In this document: positions 23,539-31,279 of the stretch, piece by piece | Layout of the letters: each line of letters opens with the position of its first letter | How positions within the stretch are numbered: the first letter of the stretch is position 1 | From: Paracoccaceae bacterium | GTDB lineage: Bacteria > Pseudomonadota > Alphaproteobacteria > Rhodobacterales > Rhodobacteraceae | DNA: 64,000 nt | Reading direction: 5' to 3' | Assembly (NCBI GenBank): GCA_028285485.1 | Contig: JANQPC010000048.1 | Location: 1-64,000 of the forward strand | Translations under genes and position numbers: made by a program | The notes under the pieces: model-generated | Databases searched by the model: none | Seen by the model: only the letters and a program-made list of their open reading frames with translations | What the model was told of the DNA's origin: nothing

Positions 23539-25929
23539 ATGACCCCTACCCCCGCCCTTGCCGCCGCAGATGCCGCGATCCGCACCGTTGCCCCGCTTTG
23601 GCCGCTGAAGCACTTCGTTGCGGTGAACCCCTATCTTGGGGTGTCGGCAGAGCGCTTCGTTGACGGGCTTGCGCAGATGGCGCTGCTTTCGGGCGCCCGG
23701 CCCACCCTGCCACCCAGCTTCTATCTTGGCGCCGTGGCAGAGGGCCGGATCACCGAGGCCGATCTGGCCAGCGCAATTGCCGAGGTCGGGGCCGATTTTT
23801 CACCCGAAGCGCTGATGCGCGCCGCCAAGGGCGATGCGCCCGTGGCGGAGACGCTGCCGACGGTGGCCGGCGCGCTTGGCGCGCCCTGGCCGGGCTTCAT
23901 GGTGGATCGGCTTTCGGCCTTTGCGGCTGCGTATTTCGATGCAGGCCAGGCCGGATGGAGCGCGGGCCATGGCGGCGCCGGGCTCTACGCGGCCTGGCGG
24001 GCCGAGGCGATGGCCGACCCCGCGGCAGAAATTGCGGGCCTTGAGGGCGCGCGCAGCGCCTTTGCGGCGCTGCCGGAGACGGCTTCGGAGATGATCGAGG
24101 CGGCTAACGCCGCGACGGGCCTTACGCCTGCGGCCTGGGGCCGGTACACCGCGCGGCTTGCGCTGACGATGCCGGGCTGGTCCGGCTACATCCGCTATCT
24201 GGTGTGGCAGGCCGAACTGCATGGCGGCGAAAGCGAAATCGGGCAGGAATGGATGGCCGCACTTCTTGGCTGGGAAACCGTGCTTCACGCCCGGCTCGAT
24301 GCCGCAGACTGGGCGCGGGCGCAGGCAGAGCTTGCGGCGCCCGACAGCACGGATTGGCAGATCGATCTGCTACTGCAAGCGGCCTTCGAGGCAAGCTGGC
24401 AGCGGGGGCTTGTGGGGCGTTTCGCGGAAGGCTCGGTTCCCCCGCCCGCGCCTGCGCGCGCGCCGGTTCAGGCTGCGTTCTGCATTGACGTGCGCTCGGA
24501 AGTCTTCCGCCGGGCCCTTGAGGCGGTGGACGGGCGGATTGAAACCATCGGCTTTGCCGGGTTCTTCGGCGCCGCGATCCGCTATGCGCCGCTCGGCCAT
24601 GATCACGCGGGCGATCAGTGCCCGGTGCTGCTGACCCCGGGTTACACCATCACCGAGGTGGCTGGCGCGCCGGAGGCCGGGCCCGGGCGCCGGACGCATC
24701 TGAAGACAACTTCTGCCTGGGGCGCGTTCCGGCAGGCCGCGGTTTCTTCCTTCGCTTATGTCGAGGCGATCGGGCTGGGCTTCGGCGCAAAGCTTGCAAG
24801 CCAGGCCGCGGGGCTGACGGGCAGCGCCTGGGATGTGCGCGGCGCCGGGCTTTCGGCGGCAGAGTCGGAGGGCCTCGCCCCGGTGATCGACAGTGCCGCG
24901 GGCACGGGCATTCCGCCGGAAGACCGGGTTGCGCTGGCCAAGGGCATCCTTGCGGGCATGTCGCTCAAGGGCACGCTGGCGCGGATCGTGATGCTGGCGG
25001 GCCATGGCTCGACCACCGCCAACAACCCCCATGCCACGGGCCTCGATTGCGGTGCCTGCGGCGGGCATACGGGCGAGGCAAACGCGCGGGTGGCCTGCGC
25101 GATCCTGAACGATACCGGCGTGCGCATGGCCCTCGCTGCCGAGGGCGCCGGGGTGCCGGAGGACACGATCTTCGTGCCCGCGCTTCACGATACGACGACC
25201 GATGCGGTCACGCTTTTCGGTACCGCGCCCTTCATGGCCTCCCACGGCGCCGATCTCGATGCGCTTGAGGAGAAACTGGCCGAGGCGGGCGCGCTGGCCC
25301 GCGCCGAGCGGGCCGGCAAGCTGGCCACCGAGGCCCATGCCGTGGCCGCCCGCGCGCAGGATTGGAGCCAGGTGCGCCCCGAATGGGGGCTTGCGGGCTG
25401 CGCCGCCTTCATTGCCGCCCCGCGGCACCGCAGTGCGGGGCGCGATCTTGAGGGCCGCGCGTTCCTACACAGCTACGACTGGCAGGCCGACGAGGGCTTT
25501 GGCGTGCTGGAGCTGATCATGACCGCACCGCTCGTGGTGGCGAGCTGGATCAACTTGCAATATTTCGGATCGACGGTGGATAACCAGGTGCTCGGCTCCG
25601 GCAACAAGGTGCTCCACAACGTGGTGGGCGGCGATATCGGCGTGCTTGAGGGCAATGCGGGCGATCTGCGCCCCGGCCTGCCCTGGCAATCGGTGCATGA
25701 CGGAACCGCCTATGTGCATGAGCCGCTGCGGCTGAACGCGGTGATCGAAGCGCCGCTTGAGGCAATGAACGCGGTGATTGCGGGCAATGAGGGCCTGCGC
25801 GCGCTGGTGGATAACGGCTGGGTGCATCTGTTCCAGATGGATGCGGCGGGCCGCATCGCCCATCGCTACGCGGGCGGCGGCGCCTGGGTGCCGGTGGGCG
25901 GATCGGAGGCGCTGGCGGAGGCGGCCTGA
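23539..25929 (+). CDS. dabA: DabA inorganic carbon transport/hydration subunit (DUF2309)
   Basis: A 796-residue member of the DUF2309 (PF10070) family, the beta-carbonic-anhydrase-like subunit of the DAB inorganic-carbon accumulation system. The four zinc-site and catalytic positions known from Halothiobacillus DabA are matched by Cys315 and Asp317 (AFCIDVRSE), His489 (LAGHGS) and Cys504 (GLDCGACGGH); the 15-residue His-to-Cys spacing is the same. It should be cytoplasmic and membrane-associated through DabB, converting CO2 to bicarbonate in an energy-linked, one-way manner. GGAGG precedes the start. No RuBisCO or carboxysome gene is in the window, so anaplerotic carboxylation or pH balance is the more likely use. 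Confidence 0.94.
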   Translation: MTPTPALAAADAAIRTVAPLWPLKHFVAVNPYLGVSAERFVDGLAQMALLSGARPTLPPSFYLGAVAEGRITEADLASAIAEVGADFSPEALMRAAKGDAPVAETLPTVAGALGAPWPGFMVDRLSAFAAAYFDAGQAGWSAGHGGAGLYAAWRAEAMADPAAEIAGLEGARSAFAALPETASEMIEAANAATGLTPAAWGRYTARLALTMPGWSGYIRYLVWQAELHGGESEIGQEWMAALLGWETVLHARLDAADWARAQAELAAPDSTDWQIDLLLQAAFEASWQRGLVGRFAEGSVPPPAPARAPVQAAFCIDVRSEVFRRALEAVDGRIETIGFAGFFGAAIRYAPLGHDHAGDQCPVLLTPGYTITEVAGAPEAGPGRRTHLKTTSAWGAFRQAAVSSFAYVEAIGLGFGAKLASQAAGLTGSAWDVRGAGLSAAESEGLAPVIDSAAGTGIPPEDRVALAKGILAGMSLKGTLARIVMLAGHGSTTANNPHATGLDCGACGGHTGEANARVACAILNDTGVRMALAAEGAGVPEDTIFVPALHDTTTDAVTLFGTAPFMASHGADLDALEEKLAEAGALARAERAGKLATEAHAVAARAQDWSQVRPEWGLAGCAAFIAAPRHRSAGRDLEGRAFLHSYDWQADEGFGVLELIMTAPLVVASWINLQYFGSTVDNQVLGSGNKVLHNVVGGDIGVLEGNAGDLRPGLPWQSVHDGTAYVHEPLRLNAVIEAPLEAMNAVIAGNEGLRALVDNGWVHLFQMDAAGRIAHRYAGGGAWVPVGGSEALAEAA

Positions 25930-25959
25930 TCCGCATGGGCTGGCGCGGCGGCGGCGCCC

Positions 25960-27807
25960 TCAGCGCCCGGCCGCGGCCATGATCGCGGCCGCGCGGGCAA
26001 GCTCCGGCGCATCGCCAAGCGCTGCGCCCGCCACGGGCAGCACCCGGCGCCAGTTGGGATATTCATCCACGGTGCCCGGCAGGTTCGGCTGATCGGCCAC
26101 GCCGAGGATATCCTCGATCTGAAGCGCGATGAGCCGCGCGGGCGTTTCGGCCAGGAAACGGTGCACCTCGTCGGCTGTTTCGGCCCCGAGGCGCGCGGTC
26201 TCCTCCGCCCGGCCCGCCATGGCCGCTGCCATCGCCGCCTCATCAAGCGTTCCGAGATCCGCCCGCGCCGCGATATCGCGGCCCTCCCGCCAACCGCGAA
26301 AGGTGGGCAGGTCATGGGTTCCGAAGGAGGCGAGCACGGCTTCGGGGTAATCGGCCGCGGGCGTTCCGGTTTCGAACATCGCAACCCGGCAGCCCAGAAT
26401 GCCCGAGCCCGCCAGCGCCGATTGCAGCCCGGCGGGGATGTTTCCGAGATCCTCGCCAACGATGGTGGCCCCGGCGCGCGCGGCCTCGATGCGCACCACC
26501 GCAAGCATCGCATCGCGCGGCATCTGCACGTAAGCCCCCGGCACGCCGCCGCCCGGCACCCAGAAGGCGCGCTCAAACCCAAGGATATGATCGATCCTGA
26601 GAAGCCGGGCGTGGCGAAGCTGGCAGCGCAGGGTTTCCGCAAGCGGCCTGAACCCTTGCGCGATCAGCGAATGGGGGTTGAAGGGCGCAAGGTTCCACCA
26701 TTGGCCATCGGCGGCAAAGGCATCGGGCGGCGCGCCGAGGGAAACGCCCTTGGCAAAGCTCACCCGATCCGCCCAGGTTTCCGCCCCCGCCGGATGGGTG
26801 CCGACGGCAAGATCGAGGTATAGCCCATGCGCCATGCCCGCAGCGCGGGCGGCCTCGGCGGCGCCTGCAAGCTGGCGATCGGCCTGAAACTGCAGCCAGG
26901 CGTGAAAACGCAGGCGATCGCCATGGGCCGCCGCGAAGGCGGCCACCTCCGGATGATCGGGGGTTTGAAACGCCGCAGGCCAGTCACCCCAATAGGCGCC
27001 GTAGCGTTCGGCCAGCGCTTCATAGGTGGCAAAGCGCGTAAGCAGCGCGCCTTCGCGGGCGAGATACGCCTCGAATGCTGCGGCATCGGCGGCATGGGCA
27101 TAGGCCGCGGCGGCCGCGGTGCGCTGGGCGGCGCGGGTGGCCGGATAATCAATAAGCGGTGCGGGCGGCGGTGTGGCCCCCGGAAAGGCGAGATGCGCAG
27201 TTGAAAACCGGCGGCGGTGGGAGGGCGAATAGGGGCTGATCGCGCCTGGATCGCCCGTCAGCCGGGCATGAACGGGGTTGATCCCGACAAACCCCGCCCC
27301 GGCCCCGGCGAGCGCCTTGGCCGTTTCCGCGAGATCGCGGTAATCGCCCACCCCGCCCCGATCGGGCCCGCGCAACCCGTAGAGCGGCGCCGTTACCCCC
27401 CAGCCCCGGGACGGCAGCGGCAGTTTGGGCGGGGCGATGAGAAGCCAGCAGGCCACGCCTTCGGAGCAAAGCCTGTGCCGCCCGAGCGGCAGTTCCGGCA
27501 GCGCGCCGTGGCCCTCGCGCAGGGAGCCGTCTTCCAGTGCAATCTCCCAAGCGCCCGGCGGCTCCAGATCAAGCGGCTGGCCCGGCGCGCCCACATGCCA
27601 GCGCGGCAGGGGGCGCGGGGCAGTGAGATCGCGCAGCGCCGCTTCTACGGCTTCGGGATCCTCCGGTGTGAACCCCATGGCGCGCAAGAGAGCGGCGCGG
27701 GTTTCCGCACCGGTCTGGTGGTGCTGGCCGGTTACATCAACGAAGTCGGGCAGGATGCCCGCGGCCCGGGCAAGCGCAGCCAGCGCATCTTCCTGCGTCT
27801 CTGTCAC
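25960..27807 (-). CDS. malQ: 4-alpha-glucanotransferase (amylomaltase)
   Basis: A GH77 enzyme that moves glucan segments between maltodextrins. The 615-residue protein has the family motifs RIDHILGFERAFWVPGG (around the catalytic Asp), GEDLGNIP (acid/base Glu) and FGTHDLPTFRGW (third acid). The N-terminal region has an added glucan-recognition-like part. The start is GTG at 27807 (VTETQEDAL). It stands alone here with no mal or glg partner in view. The 75-bp gap to the DUF6455 gene carries no clear terminator. Confidence 0.94.
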   Translation of the reverse strand: MTETQEDALAALARAAGILPDFVDVTGQHHQTGAETRAALLRAMGFTPEDPEAVEAALRDLTAPRPLPRWHVGAPGQPLDLEPPGAWEIALEDGSLREGHGALPELPLGRHRLCSEGVACWLLIAPPKLPLPSRGWGVTAPLYGLRGPDRGGVGDYRDLAETAKALAGAGAGFVGINPVHARLTGDPGAISPYSPSHRRRFSTAHLAFPGATPPPAPLIDYPATRAAQRTAAAAAYAHAADAAAFEAYLAREGALLTRFATYEALAERYGAYWGDWPAAFQTPDHPEVAAFAAAHGDRLRFHAWLQFQADRQLAGAAEAARAAGMAHGLYLDLAVGTHPAGAETWADRVSFAKGVSLGAPPDAFAADGQWWNLAPFNPHSLIAQGFRPLAETLRCQLRHARLLRIDHILGFERAFWVPGGGVPGAYVQMPRDAMLAVVRIEAARAGATIVGEDLGNIPAGLQSALAGSGILGCRVAMFETGTPAADYPEAVLASFGTHDLPTFRGWREGRDIAARADLGTLDEAAMAAAMAGRAEETARLGAETADEVHRFLAETPARLIALQIEDILGVADQPNLPGTVDEYPNWRRVLPVAGAALGDAPELARAAAIMAAAGR

Positions 27808-27882
27808 AAGCCCTCACCGCCCGGTGCCATCCTGCCGATAGCAGTGCACGGGCCGCAGGGCGGGATCAATCGCCCGGTGCCC

Positions 27883-28140
27883 CTAGCGGCTGCGAAGGGA
27901 CTCGATTCGTTCGTGATTGAGGCAGTAGCCGGGCAGTTCCGGCGCGCCCGGGGCGCCTTCCGCCCGCCAGCGCATGCAGGTTTCGCCCGCGGTGCAGTCC
28001 GCGCAACGCCGCACCATGCCATCATATTCGGCCTGCGTGATCTGGCCTTCCGCCAGAGCGCGGTCGAAATCCACGCCCGTCGTTTCCGCCATTCCGCGCA
28101 TGAGCCACGCCCGGTCGGCAAGCTTCGTGTCATCCGTCAT
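27883..28140 (-). CDS. DUF6455-family small Cys-containing protein
   Basis: An 85-residue cytoplasmic protein of the DUF6455 family, which is common in Rhodobacteraceae and has no assigned function. Four cysteines (46 and 49 in RRCADC, 55 in ETC, 73 in GYC) together with His76 could hold a metal or a redox-sensitive centre. I choose ATG 28140 rather than the TTG six bases upstream. A perfect FNR-type box lies 55 bp upstream, which predicts induction when oxygen is low. It is followed on the same strand by malQ, with a 75-bp gap. Confidence 0.8.
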   Translation of the reverse strand: MTDDTKLADRAWLMRGMAETTGVDFDRALAEGQITQAEYDGMVRRCADCTAGETCMRWRAEGAPGAPELPGYCLNHERIESLRSR

Positions 28141-28194
28141 CGCCAAGGCCTCCGCAGTCCCGCCAGAGGCTGGGCGATGGGGCGGGGAAGCGCC

Positions 28195-28208
28195 TTGATA
28201 CGGATCAA
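28195..28208 (-). promoter_or_regulatory. FnrL/ANR-type binding site upstream of the DUF6455 gene
   Basis: TTGAT-ACGG-ATCAA is a perfect match to the FNR/FnrL consensus TTGAT-N4-ATCAA. It is centred about 61 bp before the start codon at 28140, in reach of a class II activated promoter. Confidence 0.75.
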
Positions 28209-28534
28209 GGGGAGAGTTCAGGTTGCGGCGGAATTGACTTGGCGATCATGCGCTCAGCCTTGCGCCGCAATGCCGTTAAGGCGCGCCTACTTCGCGGCTA
28301 GGCGGAGACGCAAGCGCGGAACAAGGGCCGCAGGCCCGCCGCGCCATCGGCGGGCCCACCCCGGGCCCGGCGATCAGGTGAGGTCACGCGCCGACCAATC
28401 GCACTGCGGTGTCGCTGGGATAAAGCGCTTCGAACACGCGTTGCATCGCCGAACCTGGGCCCGCCGATGGCCCGGCTAAGCACCCTAGATCACAGGCAGC
28501 CGGATCTTGGGCCCTTTGGAGCGGATACTTTCCC
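28209..28534. other. Non-coding gap with nested inverted repeats
   Basis: This 326-bp stretch has no convincing gene. Seen within it are an outer arm pair CTTGCG/CGCAAG (28259-28264 and 28309-28314) enclosing CGCCTA/TAGGCG (28284-28289 and 28299-28304); a 9-bp hairpin at 28333-28356; and a 15-bp inverted pair (28343-28357 and 28457-28471) that shares bases with the hairpin and could compete with it. No tRNA-like features were found. It may hold the M48 gene's 3' end structure or a small RNA. Confidence 0.35.
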
Positions 28535-29245
28535 CTAAAGCTGCGATGCCACGCGGCGCACGGTGGCGATGCGTTCGGCATTGGGCGGGTGGGTGCCAAG
28601 GAACCGGTCACCGGGATCGGGAATGCGGTTGAAGAACTCCGCCCCGCGCACCGGATCATAACCTGCGCGATGGGCGATCACCGTGCCAAGCGCATCCGCT
28701 TCCAGCTCGAACTCCTTGGAATAGCTGCGCGCGCCGATGGTGCCGCCGATCCGCTGCGCCTGTTCCACGGCGGCATCGTTGGCGCCCAGCACACCGGCCA
28801 GAACCGAGCCCAGGATCGCGCCCCCCACGGCCCGCTCCTGCGTTTTCGGGATATGCGCCTCGATATGGTGGGCCGCCTCATGGGCGAAGACGAAGGCCAG
28901 TTCATCGTCGTTGCGGGCATCTTCGATGAGCGCAATCGTGAAGCCGATGATCGGGCGGCCATTGTCATCGAGCGTTTGGAAGGCGTTGGGCGGCTGATTG
29001 CGCCGATCATCCACCACGACCCGGAAATCGCAATTGGTGTTCGGGCGCTCCTGGCGGCAGATCTGCTCCGAGACCGGCTCCATCCGCTGCACGACAGCGC
29101 GGAAGTTGGCAGCGGCCTGGCTTGCGGGCAGGCGGCCCGAGGCGCCGGATTGCGGCTGGGAGCTGGGCGCCTGGGGTGCAGGCCCCGTCGAAACGGTGCA
29201 GCCGGCCAGCACGGCGGCGGCCAGAAGCGCGGGGAGGAAACGCAT
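28535..29245 (-). CDS. M48-family metallopeptidase lipoprotein
   Basis: A 236-residue zinc protease of the M48/Ste24 class without membrane helices. The lipoprotein signal ends in the lipobox LAGC (Cys15 region), so it should sit in the outer or inner membrane facing the periplasm. The zinc motif is HEAAHH (an HExxH form), with the third-ligand Glu expected in FELEADALG. It resembles the LoiP/BepA-type quality-control proteases. It is a single gene whose 5' side faces the FAD oxidoreductase terminus. Confidence 0.92.
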   Translation of the reverse strand: MRFLPALLAAAVLAGCTVSTGPAPQAPSSQPQSGASGRLPASQAAANFRAVVQRMEPVSEQICRQERPNTNCDFRVVVDDRRNQPPNAFQTLDDNGRPIIGFTIALIEDARNDDELAFVFAHEAAHHIEAHIPKTQERAVGGAILGSVLAGVLGANDAAVEQAQRIGGTIGARSYSKEFELEADALGTVIAHRAGYDPVRGAEFFNRIPDPGDRFLGTHPPNAERIATVRRVASQL

Positions 29246-29328
29246 GGGGTTCGCCCTCTGTGGTTCGTCGGAAAAGAAGTGTAGCGGCTTGGGGGCCGTC
29301 TGCCAGCCCCCGGGCCCTCACGCGCGCG

Positions 29329-30636
29329 TCAACCGAGGACGGAAAAGCTCGATTCGGCGTTAACCGGCCGTTTTCGGGAGTAAAATCCCACATCCACGGT
29401 TTTGCCGATATATGGCAAATCGAAAGAAAGCGGGGTGGAATCGTGATCATTCCCCGCTTCGCAATAGGCCACGAGCGCAGCCATCATCTTACCCGCGATG
29501 GGCGCGTTCTTGTACTGATTCCCGCTGGTGCCGCAGGCCATGTAGAAGCCGGGCAGCGCCGATTTATCGTAGATCGGAATCCAATCGGTTGACGCATCGT
29601 AAAGATCGACGACCCCGCGTGCCTGCGAGGGGATGCCGAGCGAAGGCACCCGCTGGCCGTAACGCAACGCCTGCACCGTCCATTGATCCGAGAACTCGCG
29701 GTTATAGTCTGTATCGTCATCCACCCATTCATGGGCGTCGCAGGGCGGATCCTCGCTGCCCACAAGGATGTGGTTGCCATGTTCGGGGCGGCAGTAGAGC
29801 GCGATATCGCTGTCAGACACGATGGTGCCGTTTGCCTCGAAATCAAAGCCTTCGGGCGCGGGCACATGCACCACCTCCTGCCGTAACGCGCGGGTGGAGA
29901 TCGTCATGTCTTCGAGAACCCCCGCCATGGCGTTGATGCGGGCAGAGGCCGGGCCGGCCACGTTGATCACAACGGGCGCGTGCAGCTCTTCGCCATCGGC
30001 AAGCTTCACGCCGGTGGCGCGCCCGCCGGATTGCAGGATTTCGGCCACCTCGGCCTTCATCCGAAACGCCGCACCGTGGCGGGCAGCGGCATTGCCGAGG
30101 TTTTGCGACGAGAGCGCAGGATCGGTCACATAGCCCGCCTTGGGCCAGAAGACCGCGCCGCCGATGCGCCCGCCATTGGGCTGGCCGAAGCCCGGATCAT
30201 CGCGCCGCTTGGCGGGGGCGAAACTGTCAAGCGCGTAGATCGGCAGTTTGGCGGCGATCTGGTCTGCGTCCCATTCCTCATAGGGGCAACCCAGATCGCG
30301 GCTGTTCACCATATGCTTTTCAAGCTGGCCATTGCCCTCGGTTTTCATCACCAGACAGCCGCATTCGATGAATTTCGCCAGCGCCTCGTCTGCGGGCGCC
30401 TGAAGATACTCGGCCCAGTCGCGCCAGTAGTGATAGCCCTCCCAGGCAAAGGCCGTGCCATCGAAGGTGGAATAATGCATGCGGATGATGGCGCAGGATC
30501 CGGCGGTGGAGCCATGGCCGGCTTTTGCGTTGCGATCCACGCTCAGCGTTTTCCAGCCCAGTTTTGCCAGCTCAAAGGCCACCGCGGTGCCGATCACCCC
30601 GGTGCCGATGATGATTGCGTCTGCCGTCTTGGTCAT
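29329..30636 (-). CDS. FAD-dependent amine/sarcosine oxidase-like oxidoreductase (DAO family)
   Basis: A 435-residue flavoprotein of the D-amino-acid oxidase/sarcosine oxidase beta family. The dinucleotide-binding motif IIIGTGVIGTAVAFELAKLGW is at the N-terminus and the C-terminal closing segment FYMACGTSGNQYKNAPIAG (partly shown) contacts FAD. It likely oxidises an N-methyl or secondary amine. The start overlaps the stop of the TetR gene (ATGA), placing it last in the operon FAD/GcvT - MttB-like - TetR - FAD oxidase. The substrate is probably a demethylated product of the upstream enzymes. Confidence 0.85.
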   Translation of the reverse strand: MTKTADAIIIGTGVIGTAVAFELAKLGWKTLSVDRNAKAGHGSTAGSCAIIRMHYSTFDGTAFAWEGYHYWRDWAEYLQAPADEALAKFIECGCLVMKTEGNGQLEKHMVNSRDLGCPYEEWDADQIAAKLPIYALDSFAPAKRRDDPGFGQPNGGRIGGAVFWPKAGYVTDPALSSQNLGNAAARHGAAFRMKAEVAEILQSGGRATGVKLADGEELHAPVVINVAGPASARINAMAGVLEDMTISTRALRQEVVHVPAPEGFDFEANGTIVSDSDIALYCRPEHGNHILVGSEDPPCDAHEWVDDDTDYNREFSDQWTVQALRYGQRVPSLGIPSQARGVVDLYDASTDWIPIYDKSALPGFYMACGTSGNQYKNAPIAGKMMAALVAYCEAGNDHDSTPLSFDLPYIGKTVDVGFYSRKRPVNAESSFSVLG

Positions 30637-31274
30637 CCCACCTCTCCCGCTTCGCGCGCGCGCATTTCGGCCTTGAAGGCGGCGATATCCTCCGCCGCGG
30701 CCGCCTGGCCGGTAAAGCCTTCCACATAGGCCGCCACCCGGGCCAGCCGTTCCTCAAGGGTCTCGTTCAATTCCAACGCGTAGTAGCCGATCTGCTGGAA
30801 GTAGAGAATGCGGGCGCGGATATCGGCCTCGGGTTCCGCCGCGCCATGGCGGAGAAACATCCCGCGCACCGCCCGCAGCCGCGCGGCATCGGCGGCATCC
30901 ACCACCCGGCGCACCTCCGGATCGCGCCGCGCCCATTCGCGCAGCGCGAAATCAAGCCGGTGATCGAAGCCATCGCGCCCCACGAAGGCACGAAAGAGGT
31001 TCATCACGGCTGCGGTGATGGCCTGGGCGGGCCGTTCGCAATGCTCAGCGATCACGCCGGTATTCGTTTGGTTCCAATGCGTTATGAGCGCATCCAAAAG
31101 CGCGCCGCGGCTTTCGAAATACCAATAGAAGCTGGAACGGGAAACGCCCAGCCGCTCTGACAGCGGCAGGATCTTCACCTGCTCCACCCCTTCGCGTACC
31201 AGCGTATCGAGCGCCGCGGCCAGCCAGTCGCCCCGGGTGGCCTTGCGATGCGCGGGGGCTTTTCCACCGTCCAT
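30633..31274 (-). CDS. TetR-family transcriptional regulator of the methylamine operon
   Basis: A 213-residue TetR-type repressor. The HTH is LSERLGVSRSSFYWYFESRGALL (residues about 40-62) and the rest is a helical ligand-binding domain. It lies within the operon it probably controls, 5 bp after the MttB-like gene and overlapping the FAD oxidase gene. A pair of short palindromes upstream of the first gene (35302-35322) is the best candidate operator. BetI-like choline/betaine sensing would fit, but the ligand cannot be read from sequence. Confidence 0.9.
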   Translation of the reverse strand: MDGGKAPAHRKATRGDWLAAALDTLVREGVEQVKILPLSERLGVSRSSFYWYFESRGALLDALITHWNQTNTGVIAEHCERPAQAITAAVMNLFRAFVGRDGFDHRLDFALREWARRDPEVRRVVDAADAARLRAVRGMFLRHGAAEPEADIRARILYFQQIGYYALELNETLEERLARVAAYVEGFTGQAAAAEDIAAFKAEMRAREAGEVG

Positions 31275-31279
31275 CCCGC

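Noticed and set aside
22312-23613. Long minus-strand open frame inside dabB
   Set aside because: It is antisense to a gene with clear family motifs, and its product is low-complexity Gly/Arg/His. Similar long antisense frames occur throughout because of the high GC content.
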